Source of the DNA: Elusimicrobiota bacterium
GTDB taxonomy: Bacteria > Elusimicrobiota > Elusimicrobia > UBA1565 > UBA9628
Assembly (NCBI GenBank): GCA_016209035.1
Contig: JACQWX010000095.1
Coordinates: 1 to 56,216 of the forward strand
DNA: 56,216 bases
Direction of reading: 5' to 3'
Shown: positions 34,894 through 42,310 of the stretch, piece by piece
Numbering within the stretch: the first letter of the stretch is position 1
How the letters are laid out: every line of letters begins with the position of its first letter
Made by a program: the position numbers and the translations under genes
The notes under the pieces: model-generated
Databases searched by the model: none
Told to the model about the DNA's origin: nothing
Seen by the model: the letters and a program-made list of their open reading frames with translations, nothing else

Positions 34894-36569
34894 GAACGAT
34901 GCTCTTGCCGTTGATTTGCTTTGCCTGCGCAGCGGCGGCACAGGCCGAGATCGTCAAGCCGAAGGCGTGGCAGGAGTACGAAATCGTCAGCATGTTGATG
35001 AAGGCCGACTTGGCGACCGACCCGGACAGAAATCCGGATTACGGAAAAATAAAGACGGCTTTGGAGGACCTGGAGATTGCAATGGGAGTACGCACCAACG
35101 ACAAGGAGAGGAAGTTGCTGCGGGGTCCGATGGCCGAGGACTTTGAGAAGCTCAACGGTTTCTGGCGCGACAGGCGCGGCGAGTACATTCAGGCGGAGGC
35201 GAAGTACAAAGCGCATCACCGCAAGGCGGACGGCTACCGCCAAGAGGCTGTGAATCTGACGACGAAATACTACAACATCCAGCCCGCGAGCAAGTCCAAC
35301 AAGATCATCAACGGCCCCTCAGAGCACCGAGGCAGGACCTTTGACTGGAAACCGACATTCGTTGCCACGCTTCCGGCGCATTTGGCCAGGATGGCCCGCG
35401 AGACAGGTGACGAAGTGCTTGGGCGCACGGACCCGGCGAACAATCGGATCGAAATCTATCCTGCCGCCTTGAACAGCATTGGAAAGCTCGCCGCTGCCGT
35501 TCGGCACGAGGAGATTCATTACATGGCGTACGGGATGTCTCCTGACAAGTGGGACATGCGCAACGAGCCCGAAGATGAGGAGGTCATTGTCCGCATGATC
35601 ATGGAGAATCAGGCGGAGTTCGGCCTCTATCCCTATGACTACACCCAAAACCTGCTCAAGTGGGCTTATTCGGAGGAGTTGGCCCAGAAGTGGGAGCAGG
35701 CGATGGAGTCCTGTAGTCCATCGGAGAAGCATCTCTGTGATCCTGACAAGAATCCCGGGCGTTTCGCGGAGATCGCGTTGTCTGATGAGAGGAAGCTGAA
35801 GATATATACGACCCTTCAGCAGGACCTTCTCCTATTCCAGTCGCGTGAGGCAGTTCTCGGGGAGGTTTCCGAAAACGACATCGAATCCTTGAGGGAGAAG
35901 GCCAGCAGTGATTTCATCAAGGGATTGTCGGACAAGCAATTCCTTGCTGTGGTCAGGGGATGGAAGATATCCCGGGATGCCTTGGCGAACCGAGAGAAGA
36001 ACATTGAAAATCTGGTCATGGCGGGGATTGAATGGGAGGCCAAGCGTTGCGGCTTCGTTTTCGTCCGCGAGGGCAACCGCGGGGTCGGGTTCAAGCAAGA
36101 CCAGGCGCCGCGTCATGAGTTCCGCTACAACCGCGGGATGGACTTGGACTCGGTCAAGGTGAGCATGTTTTTCGCCAACGCCTGTATCGGAGCGCACGGT
36201 TACCAAAAGGAGCCTGGCCCGGCGTGCAACGACGCCCTGGACATTGTGGGTATGCGGTGGAACGATCCGGCATTCCGGGAAAAGGTCGACCTCTGGAGCA
36301 CGCGCGACATGGTGGAGTGCGTGGCATACCTGCGGGAAAACATTCGGCTGCCCACGGATCCTGTTGGGTTTAGAAGGGTCGTCCTGGAAGCGCGAGCAGA
36401 ATATGACAGACGGTGGTCGGGTGGCAGGGGTGGAAGCCCTGGAGGTCAAGAACCAGGGGCGCAGAGACCACCTGCGACCGGAGACGGTTCGGAGCGCGAC
36501 CGTGGCGGGTTAGACTTCTCGCGCGCGAAGGAAGCTCTGGAGAAGGCACGGGGCGTTGCTCCCAAATAG
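34890..36569 (+). CDS. Putative secreted zinc metallopeptidase (HExxH)
   Basis: 559 residues with a signal peptide (MRTMLLPLICFACAAAAQAE). A zincin-like motif HEEIH is in AAVRHEEIHYMAYGMS near residue 205, and an acidic helix about 22 residues on (EPEDEEVIVRMIMENQ) could supply the third ligand. The remainder is helical and the C-terminus is a glycine/proline-rich tail. I do not recognise the family, so peptidase activity is inferred from the motif alone. It is translationally coupled to the anchored protein upstream, suggesting a peptidase with its anchor or inhibitor. Lower GC suggests acquisition. Confidence 0.72.
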   Translation: MRTMLLPLICFACAAAAQAEIVKPKAWQEYEIVSMLMKADLATDPDRNPDYGKIKTALEDLEIAMGVRTNDKERKLLRGPMAEDFEKLNGFWRDRRGEYIQAEAKYKAHHRKADGYRQEAVNLTTKYYNIQPASKSNKIINGPSEHRGRTFDWKPTFVATLPAHLARMARETGDEVLGRTDPANNRIEIYPAALNSIGKLAAAVRHEEIHYMAYGMSPDKWDMRNEPEDEEVIVRMIMENQAEFGLYPYDYTQNLLKWAYSEELAQKWEQAMESCSPSEKHLCDPDKNPGRFAEIALSDERKLKIYTTLQQDLLLFQSREAVLGEVSENDIESLREKASSDFIKGLSDKQFLAVVRGWKISRDALANREKNIENLVMAGIEWEAKRCGFVFVREGNRGVGFKQDQAPRHEFRYNRGMDLDSVKVSMFFANACIGAHGYQKEPGPACNDALDIVGMRWNDPAFREKVDLWSTRDMVECVAYLRENIRLPTDPVGFRRVVLEARAEYDRRWSGGRGGSPGGQEPGAQRPPATGDGSERDRGGLDFSRAKEALEKARGVAPK

Positions 36570-36591
36570 CCGCTTCTCCTCGTAGGCCGGT

Positions 36592-37140
36592 TCAGCCTTC
36601 CACCCCGTCGAGGATGGAGGAGACGAGGTCGAAAATCTGCCTCAGCGCGGAGGCGTCCGTGTCCAGCGGCAGCCTGATGGTGAAGCGGCCCGCCTCGGCG
36701 AGGACGTGGAACTCGCCCAAGGCCAGGAGCCTGGCCCTCATGACGTGGTCGAACACTACGCGGCCGGTCTCCACGGGCTTGCAGCGCACGAGGAACCTTT
36801 CGTTGAACGCCAGGGCGGCGGGCTCGGTGAACTCCAGGCGGTCGGGCACCACGATGCCGGCCGCCTTCTCCACGGTCTCCCTGGGCCCGATCTCGAGCCG
36901 GAAGTTCTCCGGCCGGCGCACCGGGAAGGAGACGACGGCCTTCTCGCTCTCGGGCTGGACCGTGACCTGGCGGTTCTTCCAAGGCCCCGTCATGCGGGGC
37001 GGCGGGCCTTCGTACTTGAGGCTAAGACGCTCGGCCAGCTTCGGCCACCTCCTGGAAGGTTCTTGCTGGAGGGCTTGCCAGGCGAAGTAGGCGCCGACCA
37101 GGAGGGCGATGACGACGGCGTTGATGAGGATGGTCATCAT
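36592..37140 (-). CDS. Membrane-anchored protein of unknown function
   Basis: 182 residues starting at tandem ATGs (37140 or 37137). An N-terminal helix (ILINAVVIALLVGAYFAWQA) is followed by a soluble alpha/beta domain (RMTGPWKNRQVTVQPE, RRPENFRLEIGPRETVEKAAG, FDLVSSILDG). TACATT lies 7 nt before the ATG, in the leaderless arrangement. It is divergent from the ECF sigma operon, and a palindrome lies between the two starts. Family not recognised. Confidence 0.65.
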   Translation of the reverse strand: MMTILINAVVIALLVGAYFAWQALQQEPSRRWPKLAERLSLKYEGPPPRMTGPWKNRQVTVQPESEKAVVSFPVRRPENFRLEIGPRETVEKAAGIVVPDRLEFTEPAALAFNERFLVRCKPVETGRVVFDHVMRARLLALGEFHVLAEAGRFTIRLPLDTDASALRQIFDLVSSILDGVEG

Positions 37141-37144
37141 GGGC

Positions 37145-37161
37145 GATAATGTAGCATTATC
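37145..37161. promoter_or_regulatory. Palindrome in divergent promoter region
   Basis: GATAATG-TAG-CATTATC, a 7-bp inverted repeat with a 3-nt centre, overlaps the putative -10 region of the minus-strand gene and lies about 50 nt upstream of the sigma-factor start. It fits a dimeric regulator site controlling both genes. Confidence 0.45.
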
Positions 37162-37207
37162 CGTGGATACTGACCAAGGAGCACAATAAAACGGGCCGTG
37201 GACCGTT

Positions 37208-37801
37208 ATGAAAGAAGAGGGTGTGCCATTGGACGACCTCGGCGAGAAGCTCGTTGAGCGGGCACGCAGCGGCGACCCGGAGGCTTTCAAGGACATGGTG
37301 CGGTCGTTCGGTCCGAGACTCTTCTCCTATCTGGCCGGCCGGCTGAAGTCCAGGGAGGCGGCTGAGGACGCTTATGCCGAGGTCTGGATGCGGGTGTGGA
37401 AGGGCCTGGCGTCCTACCAGAGCCTTGGAAAGTTCCAGCCTTGGCTCTTCACCATCGCCCATCGCCTGAGCTTGGACCTGCTGGAGCGCGAGGCCGGCCG
37501 GGCCTCGGTCTCCATCGACGCCGCGCCTGACGAGGAGGGCCTCCCGCTCTCGGAGCGCTGGCCCTCCGGGGAGCCGGGTCCAGAGCGAGAGGCCATGGGG
37601 CGCCAGGCTTGGGAGAAGGTTTCGGCCGTGCTGGAGAGCCTCCCGGAGGAGCAACGCCAGGTCTTCCTCCTGCGGGAGTTCGGAGGGCTTTCGTTCGCCG
37701 AGATCGCGGCCGCCATGGATTGTCCCCTCGGCACCGCCCTGGCCCGGATGCGCTACGCGGTCTTGAAGCTGAGGCAAGAGTTGGAGGGATTCCATGCATA
37801 G
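37208..37801 (+). CDS. ECF-type RNA polymerase sigma factor
   Basis: 197 residues with sigma region 2 (SGDPEAFKDMVRSFGPRLFSYLAG, AEDAYAEVWMRVWKGL, FQPWLFTIAHRLSLDLLE) and region 4 (SLPEEQRQVFLLREFGGLSFAEIAAAM) and no regions 1.2 or 3, as in ECF sigma factors. It directs polymerase to a stress or envelope regulon. It overlaps the anti-sigma gene by 8 nt, so the two are made together. The ATG at 37208 has no clear Shine-Dalgarno site. Confidence 0.92.
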   Translation: MKEEGVPLDDLGEKLVERARSGDPEAFKDMVRSFGPRLFSYLAGRLKSREAAEDAYAEVWMRVWKGLASYQSLGKFQPWLFTIAHRLSLDLLEREAGRASVSIDAAPDEEGLPLSERWPSGEPGPEREAMGRQAWEKVSAVLESLPEEQRQVFLLREFGGLSFAEIAAAMDCPLGTALARMRYAVLKLRQELEGFHA

Positions 37802-38351
37802 CCCGGAGCACGAGGAGCGCTGCCTCCTCTACGAGGCGGGAGAGCTGACCGAGGCCGAGAGGTCCGCTTTCGCCGGCGCCCTGGCCGCGTGCGCGGACTG
37901 CAGGGACTTCCTGGCGAGCATCGAGGCCTGCCACCGGTTCTGCGACGCGGCCGGGATCGCGCCCGATGCGGCCCTCGACGCCCGGACTCTCGAGGGGACC
38001 CCCTGCCGCCGACATCTTTCTGATGGCGGCAGGGGGCGCTCGGGCTCCGCCCTCGACCGCGCCCCGGCCGGAGAGCCGAGGCCTCCGCGGCCGAGGGTTT
38101 CGCCACGTGCCGCGGTGGGGCTGACCCTGGCTTTTTCGTTCGCGGCCGTGCTGGCCGTCTTCCTAATCCGGCCGTCGTCAGAGCCGAAGGATCTCGAGTG
38201 GTCGAACGGTCTCGACGAAAAGGTCGCGGCGGCGGGAGAGGAGTTGGAGGACATCTCGTGGAGCTTAGGTGTGGGGGCCGACAGCGGCGACATCGACCGC
38301 GAGCTCGATGATCTCGAAGGCGCTGCGAGACAGCTGAGGGGGGTGCTATGA
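37794..38351 (+). CDS. Anti-sigma factor with one membrane helix
   Basis: 185 residues. The N-terminal cytoplasmic domain has a zinc-finger-like anti-sigma pattern (HEERCLLYEAGELTEAER, then CADC), one membrane helix (VGLTLAFSFAAVLAVFLI, about 107-124) and an acidic periplasmic tail. It should hold the upstream ECF sigma factor at the membrane. The 63-nt palindromic element (copy A) adds 21 residues (about TPCRRHLSDGG to SALDR) in the cytoplasmic linker, not in a conserved motif. It overlaps the next gene by 4 nt. Confidence 0.82.
   Translation: MHSPEHEERCLLYEAGELTEAERSAFAGALAACADCRDFLASIEACHRFCDAAGIAPDAALDARTLEGTPCRRHLSDGGRGRSGSALDRAPAGEPRPPRPRVSPRAAVGLTLAFSFAAVLAVFLIRPSSEPKDLEWSNGLDEKVAAAGEELEDISWSLGVGADSGDIDRELDDLEGAARQLRGVL
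37999..38061 (+). repeat. 63-nt coding palindromic element, copy A
   Basis: Perfect 12-bp arms CCCCCTGCCGCC (37999-38010) and GGCGGCAGGGGG (38025-38036) with a 14-nt loop, followed by the constant 25-nt tail (38037-38061). It sits inside the anti-sigma gene, and its length is a multiple of three, so the frame is kept. The tail encodes GRSGSALDR, the same peptide as copy C. Confidence 0.82.
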
Positions 38352-38986
38352 GGAAGCGGATGATGCTGTTGGGGGCGGCGCTGGTGATGGGGTCTTGGGC
38401 GGGGACCTGGGCCGCGGGCCCAGGGGCCGGGGAGAAAAAGGGCAAGGACCCGAGGGGATTCCCGCCTCCTCCTGCCGTCGAGGACATCGAGGACGGGGAA
38501 GAGTCGCCGGGCCCGTACGAGGGACGCGGCCCGCGCAACGAGATGGAGGGGCCCGAGGAACGCGAGGCCCTGGAGTTCATCCGGGAGGCCGCTCCGGAGA
38601 TGCAGGACGAGTTCTTCCGTGCCCGCCGCGAGAAGCCCGCGGCCTTCCGCAAGAAGCTCCGCCGCATGGCGCCCATGCTCAAGGACCCCGAGACGCGGGA
38701 GGCCCTCAAGCGCCAAATAAAGCTCGAATTCCAGGTGCGGCGCATGGCCTCGGAGATGCGCAAGGCGGACGGCAAGGAGGATGAGGCCGTCAAGAAGGAA
38801 CTCGCCAAGGCGCTCTCTGAGCAGTTCGACGCCAAGCTCGAGCTCCAGGTGAAGCGTCTTCAGAAGATGAAGGAGGACCTTTCCCAGCTCGAGAGCCGCA
38901 TCAACAAGCGCAAGGCCCAGAAGGACGAGATCGTCAAGAAGCGCCTGAGCGAGCTCTCCGGCGAGAGCGAGCCGTGGGATTGGTAG
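38348..38986 (+). CDS. Periplasmic coiled-coil protein of the sigma operon
   Basis: 212 residues with a signal peptide (MRKRMMLLGAALVMGSWAGTWAAG), a proline/acidic linker and then long charged helices (EEREALEFIREAAPEMQDEFF, REALKRQIKLEFQVRRMASEM, KLELQVKRLQKMKEDLSQLESRI). The helical, Met/Arg-rich hairpin resembles Spy/CpxP-type periplasmic chaperone or sensor proteins. It may feed envelope state back to the sigma/anti-sigma pair with which it is cotranscribed. The family assignment is tentative. Confidence 0.72.
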   Translation: MRKRMMLLGAALVMGSWAGTWAAGPGAGEKKGKDPRGFPPPPAVEDIEDGEESPGPYEGRGPRNEMEGPEEREALEFIREAAPEMQDEFFRARREKPAAFRKKLRRMAPMLKDPETREALKRQIKLEFQVRRMASEMRKADGKEDEAVKKELAKALSEQFDAKLELQVKRLQKMKEDLSQLESRINKRKAQKDEIVKKRLSELSGESEPWDW

Positions 38987-38990
38987 CCGG

Positions 38991-39006
38991 CCGGGCGTTC
39001 GCCCGG
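38991..39006. terminator. Hairpin between convergent operons
   Basis: CCGGGCG-TT-CGCCCGG forms a tight GC-rich hairpin just after the coiled-coil gene stop and before the end of the convergent AI-2E gene; a bidirectional terminator is likely. Confidence 0.5.
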
Positions 39007-39010
39007 GTCC

Positions 39011-40075
39011 CTACCCGCCGCTCGGGGACTGCCCTCGCTCCGGCGCCCCTGCCGCCTGCGGCCGGGGCGCGGATCCCTCCGGAGCCACTCCCCGCAGCTC
39101 TTTCCTGATGTAGTGCCAGACGGCGGGAGCGAGGATGATGCCGGGAACGCCCATCACGGCCTCGCCGATGAGGATGCCCAGCAGGGTCTGCCACATGGGC
39201 GTGTCGATGGCGGAGCCCACGATGCGGCTGTTGAGGAAGTACTCTAGCTTGTGGATGACGACCAGGAAGGCCAGGGCCAGGACCGAGAGCTTTAGCGAGA
39301 TGGTGAGCGCGGTGGCGATGATGAGGGTGTTCGAGAGGATGTTGCCGATGATGGGGAGGGCGCCCAGGATGAAGGTCGCGGGGATGAGGAACCCGATATA
39401 GGGGATATCCGTGGCGATGAGGAAGATGGCGGTCAGGACGGTGTTGATGGCCGCGATGGTGACCTGCGCTCCGATGACCCGATCGCAGCTCGACAGGAAG
39501 TCGTCGATCCGGGCGTTGAATTCCTTGCGGACCGAGTCGAAGAGGTTGGGCTTGTAGTCCTTGGACTGCTCGGCCATGAAGTACAGGATGGCGAGGAAGA
39601 CTCCGACCACGATGTGGAAGAACTGCCTGGTCAGGATCTTGCTCATCCGGGTGATGGCCATGGCGTTCTCTTTGACCGCCTCGACCGCTACGGCGCGCAG
39701 CTCATTGACGTTGTCGAACGGGAGCTGGACCCCGAAGCGCTCCGCGGTCTCGATGGCCTTGGGCATGACCGTGATGGCGATCTTGGGGAAGGTGGCGACG
39801 GTCTGACGCACGAAATGCGCCAGCATCCAGGAGACGCCCAGGGTGACGACGACGAAGCAGAAGACGGCGAGCCACTTGGCGTAGAACTTGCGCAGCTTCA
39901 GATTGAACAGGGTGAAGGCGAAGTGGAGGATCATGAAGGAGAACAGGCCCGCCAGGAGGAGCGGCCCCAGGTGCAGGGGGATGGTGGCGAGCAGGACGGT
40001 GGCGAAGAGGATGTGAGAGAGCGCCCTCGGGTCCCGCATCGTGAGCAGGATAGCAAATTTGGCCGTTGGTTCCAT
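39011..40075 (-). CDS. AI-2E-family transporter (PerM/YdiK-like)
   Basis: 354 residues starting at MEPTAKFAILL. The pattern is typical: N-terminal helix pair (ALSHILFATVLLATIPLHLG and LLLAGLFSFMILHFAFTLF), an amphipathic extramembrane stretch, then helices with LFDSVRKEFNARIDDFL, IPYIGFLIPATFILGALPIIGN and a C-terminal GEAVMGVPGIILAPAVWHYI. Members of this family (TqsA, PerM, Na/H antiporters) have varied or unknown substrates. The longer frame upstream overlaps the LOG gene and lacks coding character. Confidence 0.86.
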   Translation of the reverse strand: MEPTAKFAILLTMRDPRALSHILFATVLLATIPLHLGPLLLAGLFSFMILHFAFTLFNLKLRKFYAKWLAVFCFVVVTLGVSWMLAHFVRQTVATFPKIAITVMPKAIETAERFGVQLPFDNVNELRAVAVEAVKENAMAITRMSKILTRQFFHIVVGVFLAILYFMAEQSKDYKPNLFDSVRKEFNARIDDFLSSCDRVIGAQVTIAAINTVLTAIFLIATDIPYIGFLIPATFILGALPIIGNILSNTLIIATALTISLKLSVLALAFLVVIHKLEYFLNSRIVGSAIDTPMWQTLLGILIGEAVMGVPGIILAPAVWHYIRKELRGVAPEGSAPRPQAAGAPERGQSPSGG

Positions 40076-40143
40076 TTCCCCATAGGACCTCTGCGTCCGG
40101 GCAGGGCCCCTTAAGGCCCAGGCGCCGCACCCCTTCCGCGGCG

Positions 40144-40149
40144 TATCCT
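40144..40149 (+). promoter_or_regulatory. -10 box TATCCT before the LOG-family gene
   Basis: TATCCT ends 7 nt before the ATG at 40157, repeating the leaderless layout. No matching -35 box is evident. Confidence 0.4.
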
Positions 40150-40156
40150 TCTGCTG

Positions 40157-40432
40157 ATGCGATTCAGGGCTGCGGCGTCTGTCGCCTTCGCCTTCCTTTT
40201 CCCTGTTTCCCAGGCTGCTTTCTCCCAGCAGGTGGCGAAGGTCCGCGTCCAGACTCCGGTCACGGGCTCGGCAGGGGTCTTGGCGGGCGCTTCGTACAAC
40301 GCCGCCGCCTCGGTCCATGCCCAGCCCCTGGTCGGGGGCGCCCTGCACGGCCTGCCGACCCAAATCGGCGCAATCCCCACCCTGTCGCATCCCGTCTTGC
40401 AGGCCGTCCCGGCTGCCAACGCCTTCCCCTAA
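40157..40432 (+). CDS. N-terminal secretion leader of interrupted LOG-family gene
   Basis: 91 codons: a signal peptide (MRFRAAASVAFAFLFPVSQA) and a valine/alanine/proline-rich leader. It ends at an in-frame TAA (40430-40432), which lies in the loop of 63-nt element copy C. The same reading frame continues without further stops to 42307, so this is the front of the gene below, split by one nonsense codon. It could be expressed as a short secreted peptide, be bypassed by readthrough, or be dead. Confidence 0.6.
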   Translation: MRFRAAASVAFAFLFPVSQAAFSQQVAKVRVQTPVTGSAGVLAGASYNAAASVHAQPLVGGALHGLPTQIGAIPTLSHPVLQAVPAANAFP

Positions 40433-40469
40433 GGGCAGCCGGGACGCTCGGGCTCCGCCCTCGACCGCG
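40407..40469 (+). repeat. 63-nt coding palindromic element, copy C
   Basis: Arms TCCCGGCTGCC (40407-40417) and GGCAGCCGGGA (40434-40444) are perfectly complementary but differ in sequence from copies A and B. The tail 40445-40469 is identical to theirs. Length is again 63 nt and the reading phase is the same as in copy A. The loop contains TAA in frame. Confidence 0.78.
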
Positions 40470-40633
40470 TCCCCGCGGCGGAGCAGCCGGTCGCGGTCGT
40501 CGGGACCCGGGAACCGGCGCGGGGGAGCCAGACCCCCGCGCCTTCAGGGCCGGAACTCAAGCTCCCCAAGGGCGCCAAGAGCGTCACTCTGCACGAGGCC
40601 AGGACCGCCGCGGACGTCGACAGGCTCATCCCG

Positions 40634-42307
40634 GTGAACAGCAACTCGATCAACCTCATCGCCCAGCTCAAGAACGCCATCCGCACCTACGGGCCGGTCA
40701 AGATCCGCGACTACGAGGACTCCATCGGCGGACATTTCGTGGCCATCGACCTGGCGGGCCAGGCCCGGTGGCTCGACCGCATCCCCGAGCTCCAGCCGCA
40801 CGAGGTCTACCTCATCCGCAAGATCCTGAAGGTCACCCCCGACGTGCAGGTCGTGGTCCGCGAGGAGGGAAAGACCCCCGATTTGGTCGTGGCGGGCGAC
40901 ATGACCGAGATCAAGAGCGATTTCAAGGGGCTGCCGTCCGCGCACCTCCTGGACAAGGCCAACCAGCAGGTCCGCGAGTTCGCCCAACGGCACATGCTCG
41001 AGGGCGGCAACCTGGCGATGGACCTGGTGAACGAGCCTTCCGTGGAGACCCAGCGCGTCCTGGAAGCCGTGAACAACTGGGCTCAGGCCGCGCGCCGGGT
41101 GGATCTGGGGCGCATCATGATGTTCGCCGGAGACGACGTCAAGCACTTCGCGCTCGGCTCCGACGGGGTCTTCCGCCTGGCGGAGGAGGCCTCGCCAGGC
41201 CTGGTCGTCGACGCCGGAGTCGAGGTGCGCAGGGCGCAGATGCTGGCCAAGAAGGGCATGCTGGGCAAGGCCCACGACGTGCTCAAGAGGGTCATGCCGG
41301 ACCAGGCCGAATTGGCCGTCGACCCCTACGCCCCCGCGACGCAGGCCCGGGAGTCGCTCGAAGCGGAGCGCGCCCTGCTCAAGATCAAGAAGCTCGCCCG
41401 CACCCAGCCGGCCAAGGCCCGGGAGACCTGGCGGCGCTTCCGCAAGAACCACTCCGAGGAGGTCGTCCTCAAGATCTCGGCCGAGGTCGATAATGCGCTG
41501 GGCGTCGTGAGCGTGCCCCGGTCAGCGAGCATCTCCCTGCCGGCTGACCCGGGCGGGCTGGCGCGCGAGGTCTCGGAGCCCGCGAAGATCCTTCGGGACC
41601 ACGGCGTCCGGGCCACGGTGACGGTCTACGGCAGCGCCCGCATCCTCCCGCAGCATGTCGCGCTCAAGCGGTACAAGAAGGCCGCGGCGCTTTGGGGCGA
41701 GAACCCCGCGGCCGAGGAAGGCAAGGCCGCGATGGAGACCGCGCGCCGGGACCTCGAGAACTCCCGGTGGTACGAGGAGGCCAGACGGTTCGGCCGCCTG
41801 GTGGCCAAGGGGAGCGGCGGGACGCTCGCGGTGGTGACCGGCGGCGGGCCCGGCATCATGGAGGCGGCCAACCGGGGCGCCTTCGAGGCGGGCGGCCCGA
41901 GCGTGGGCTACAACATCGCCCTGCCCAAGGAGCAGGGCTTGAACCCCTATGTCACGCCGGGCCTGTCCTTCGAGTTCGGCAATTTCTCGACCAGGAAGAT
42001 GAACCTCAGGCACGGCGCGGCCGCGTACGTCTTCTTCCCGGGCGGCTTCGGGACCATGGACGAGCTCTTCGAGACCCTGACGCTCATGCAGACCGGCAAG
42101 ATCGCCCGCGTGCCCATCGTGCTGGTCGGCGAGAAGGCCTACTGGCAGAAGGTGGTGGGCTTCCAGGCCTTCGCGGACATGGGGCTCATCGCCCAAGCGG
42201 ACCTCGGCATCTTCCGCTTCGCCGAGACCGCCGAGGCGGCCTGGGACTTCGTGAGCGAGACCCTGACCGCCGCCTCCCCGTCCTTCCAGACCGTCCAATC
42301 CTTCTAG
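40634..42307 (+). CDS. LOG-family (lysine decarboxylase-like) protein with long N-terminal region
   Basis: 557 codons from a GTG at 40634; the natural gene probably began at 40157 (see the split leader). Residues about 1-300 are an uncharacterised region (QLKNAIRTYGPVKIRDYED, DRIPELQPHEVYLIRKILK). Residues about 310-540 form a Rossmann-type LOG domain with VYGSARI, the motif GGGPGIMEAANRGA and PGGFGTMDELFETLT. LOG proteins hydrolyse cytokinin ribotides or other nucleoside monophosphates. A signal peptide in front of such an enzyme is odd. A functional domain is clear, but whether it is expressed after the nonsense codon is not. Confidence 0.8.
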   Translation: MNSNSINLIAQLKNAIRTYGPVKIRDYEDSIGGHFVAIDLAGQARWLDRIPELQPHEVYLIRKILKVTPDVQVVVREEGKTPDLVVAGDMTEIKSDFKGLPSAHLLDKANQQVREFAQRHMLEGGNLAMDLVNEPSVETQRVLEAVNNWAQAARRVDLGRIMMFAGDDVKHFALGSDGVFRLAEEASPGLVVDAGVEVRRAQMLAKKGMLGKAHDVLKRVMPDQAELAVDPYAPATQARESLEAERALLKIKKLARTQPAKARETWRRFRKNHSEEVVLKISAEVDNALGVVSVPRSASISLPADPGGLAREVSEPAKILRDHGVRATVTVYGSARILPQHVALKRYKKAAALWGENPAAEEGKAAMETARRDLENSRWYEEARRFGRLVAKGSGGTLAVVTGGGPGIMEAANRGAFEAGGPSVGYNIALPKEQGLNPYVTPGLSFEFGNFSTRKMNLRHGAAAYVFFPGGFGTMDELFETLTLMQTGKIARVPIVLVGEKAYWQKVVGFQAFADMGLIAQADLGIFRFAETAEAAWDFVSETLTAASPSFQTVQSF

Positions 42308-42310
42308 GCG

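Noticed and set aside
37999-38061. Interpreting the hairpin as an intrinsic terminator within the anti-sigma gene
   Set aside because: No T-tract follows, and the same hairpin plus constant tail occurs inside other genes in both orientations, so a dispersed element is a better explanation.
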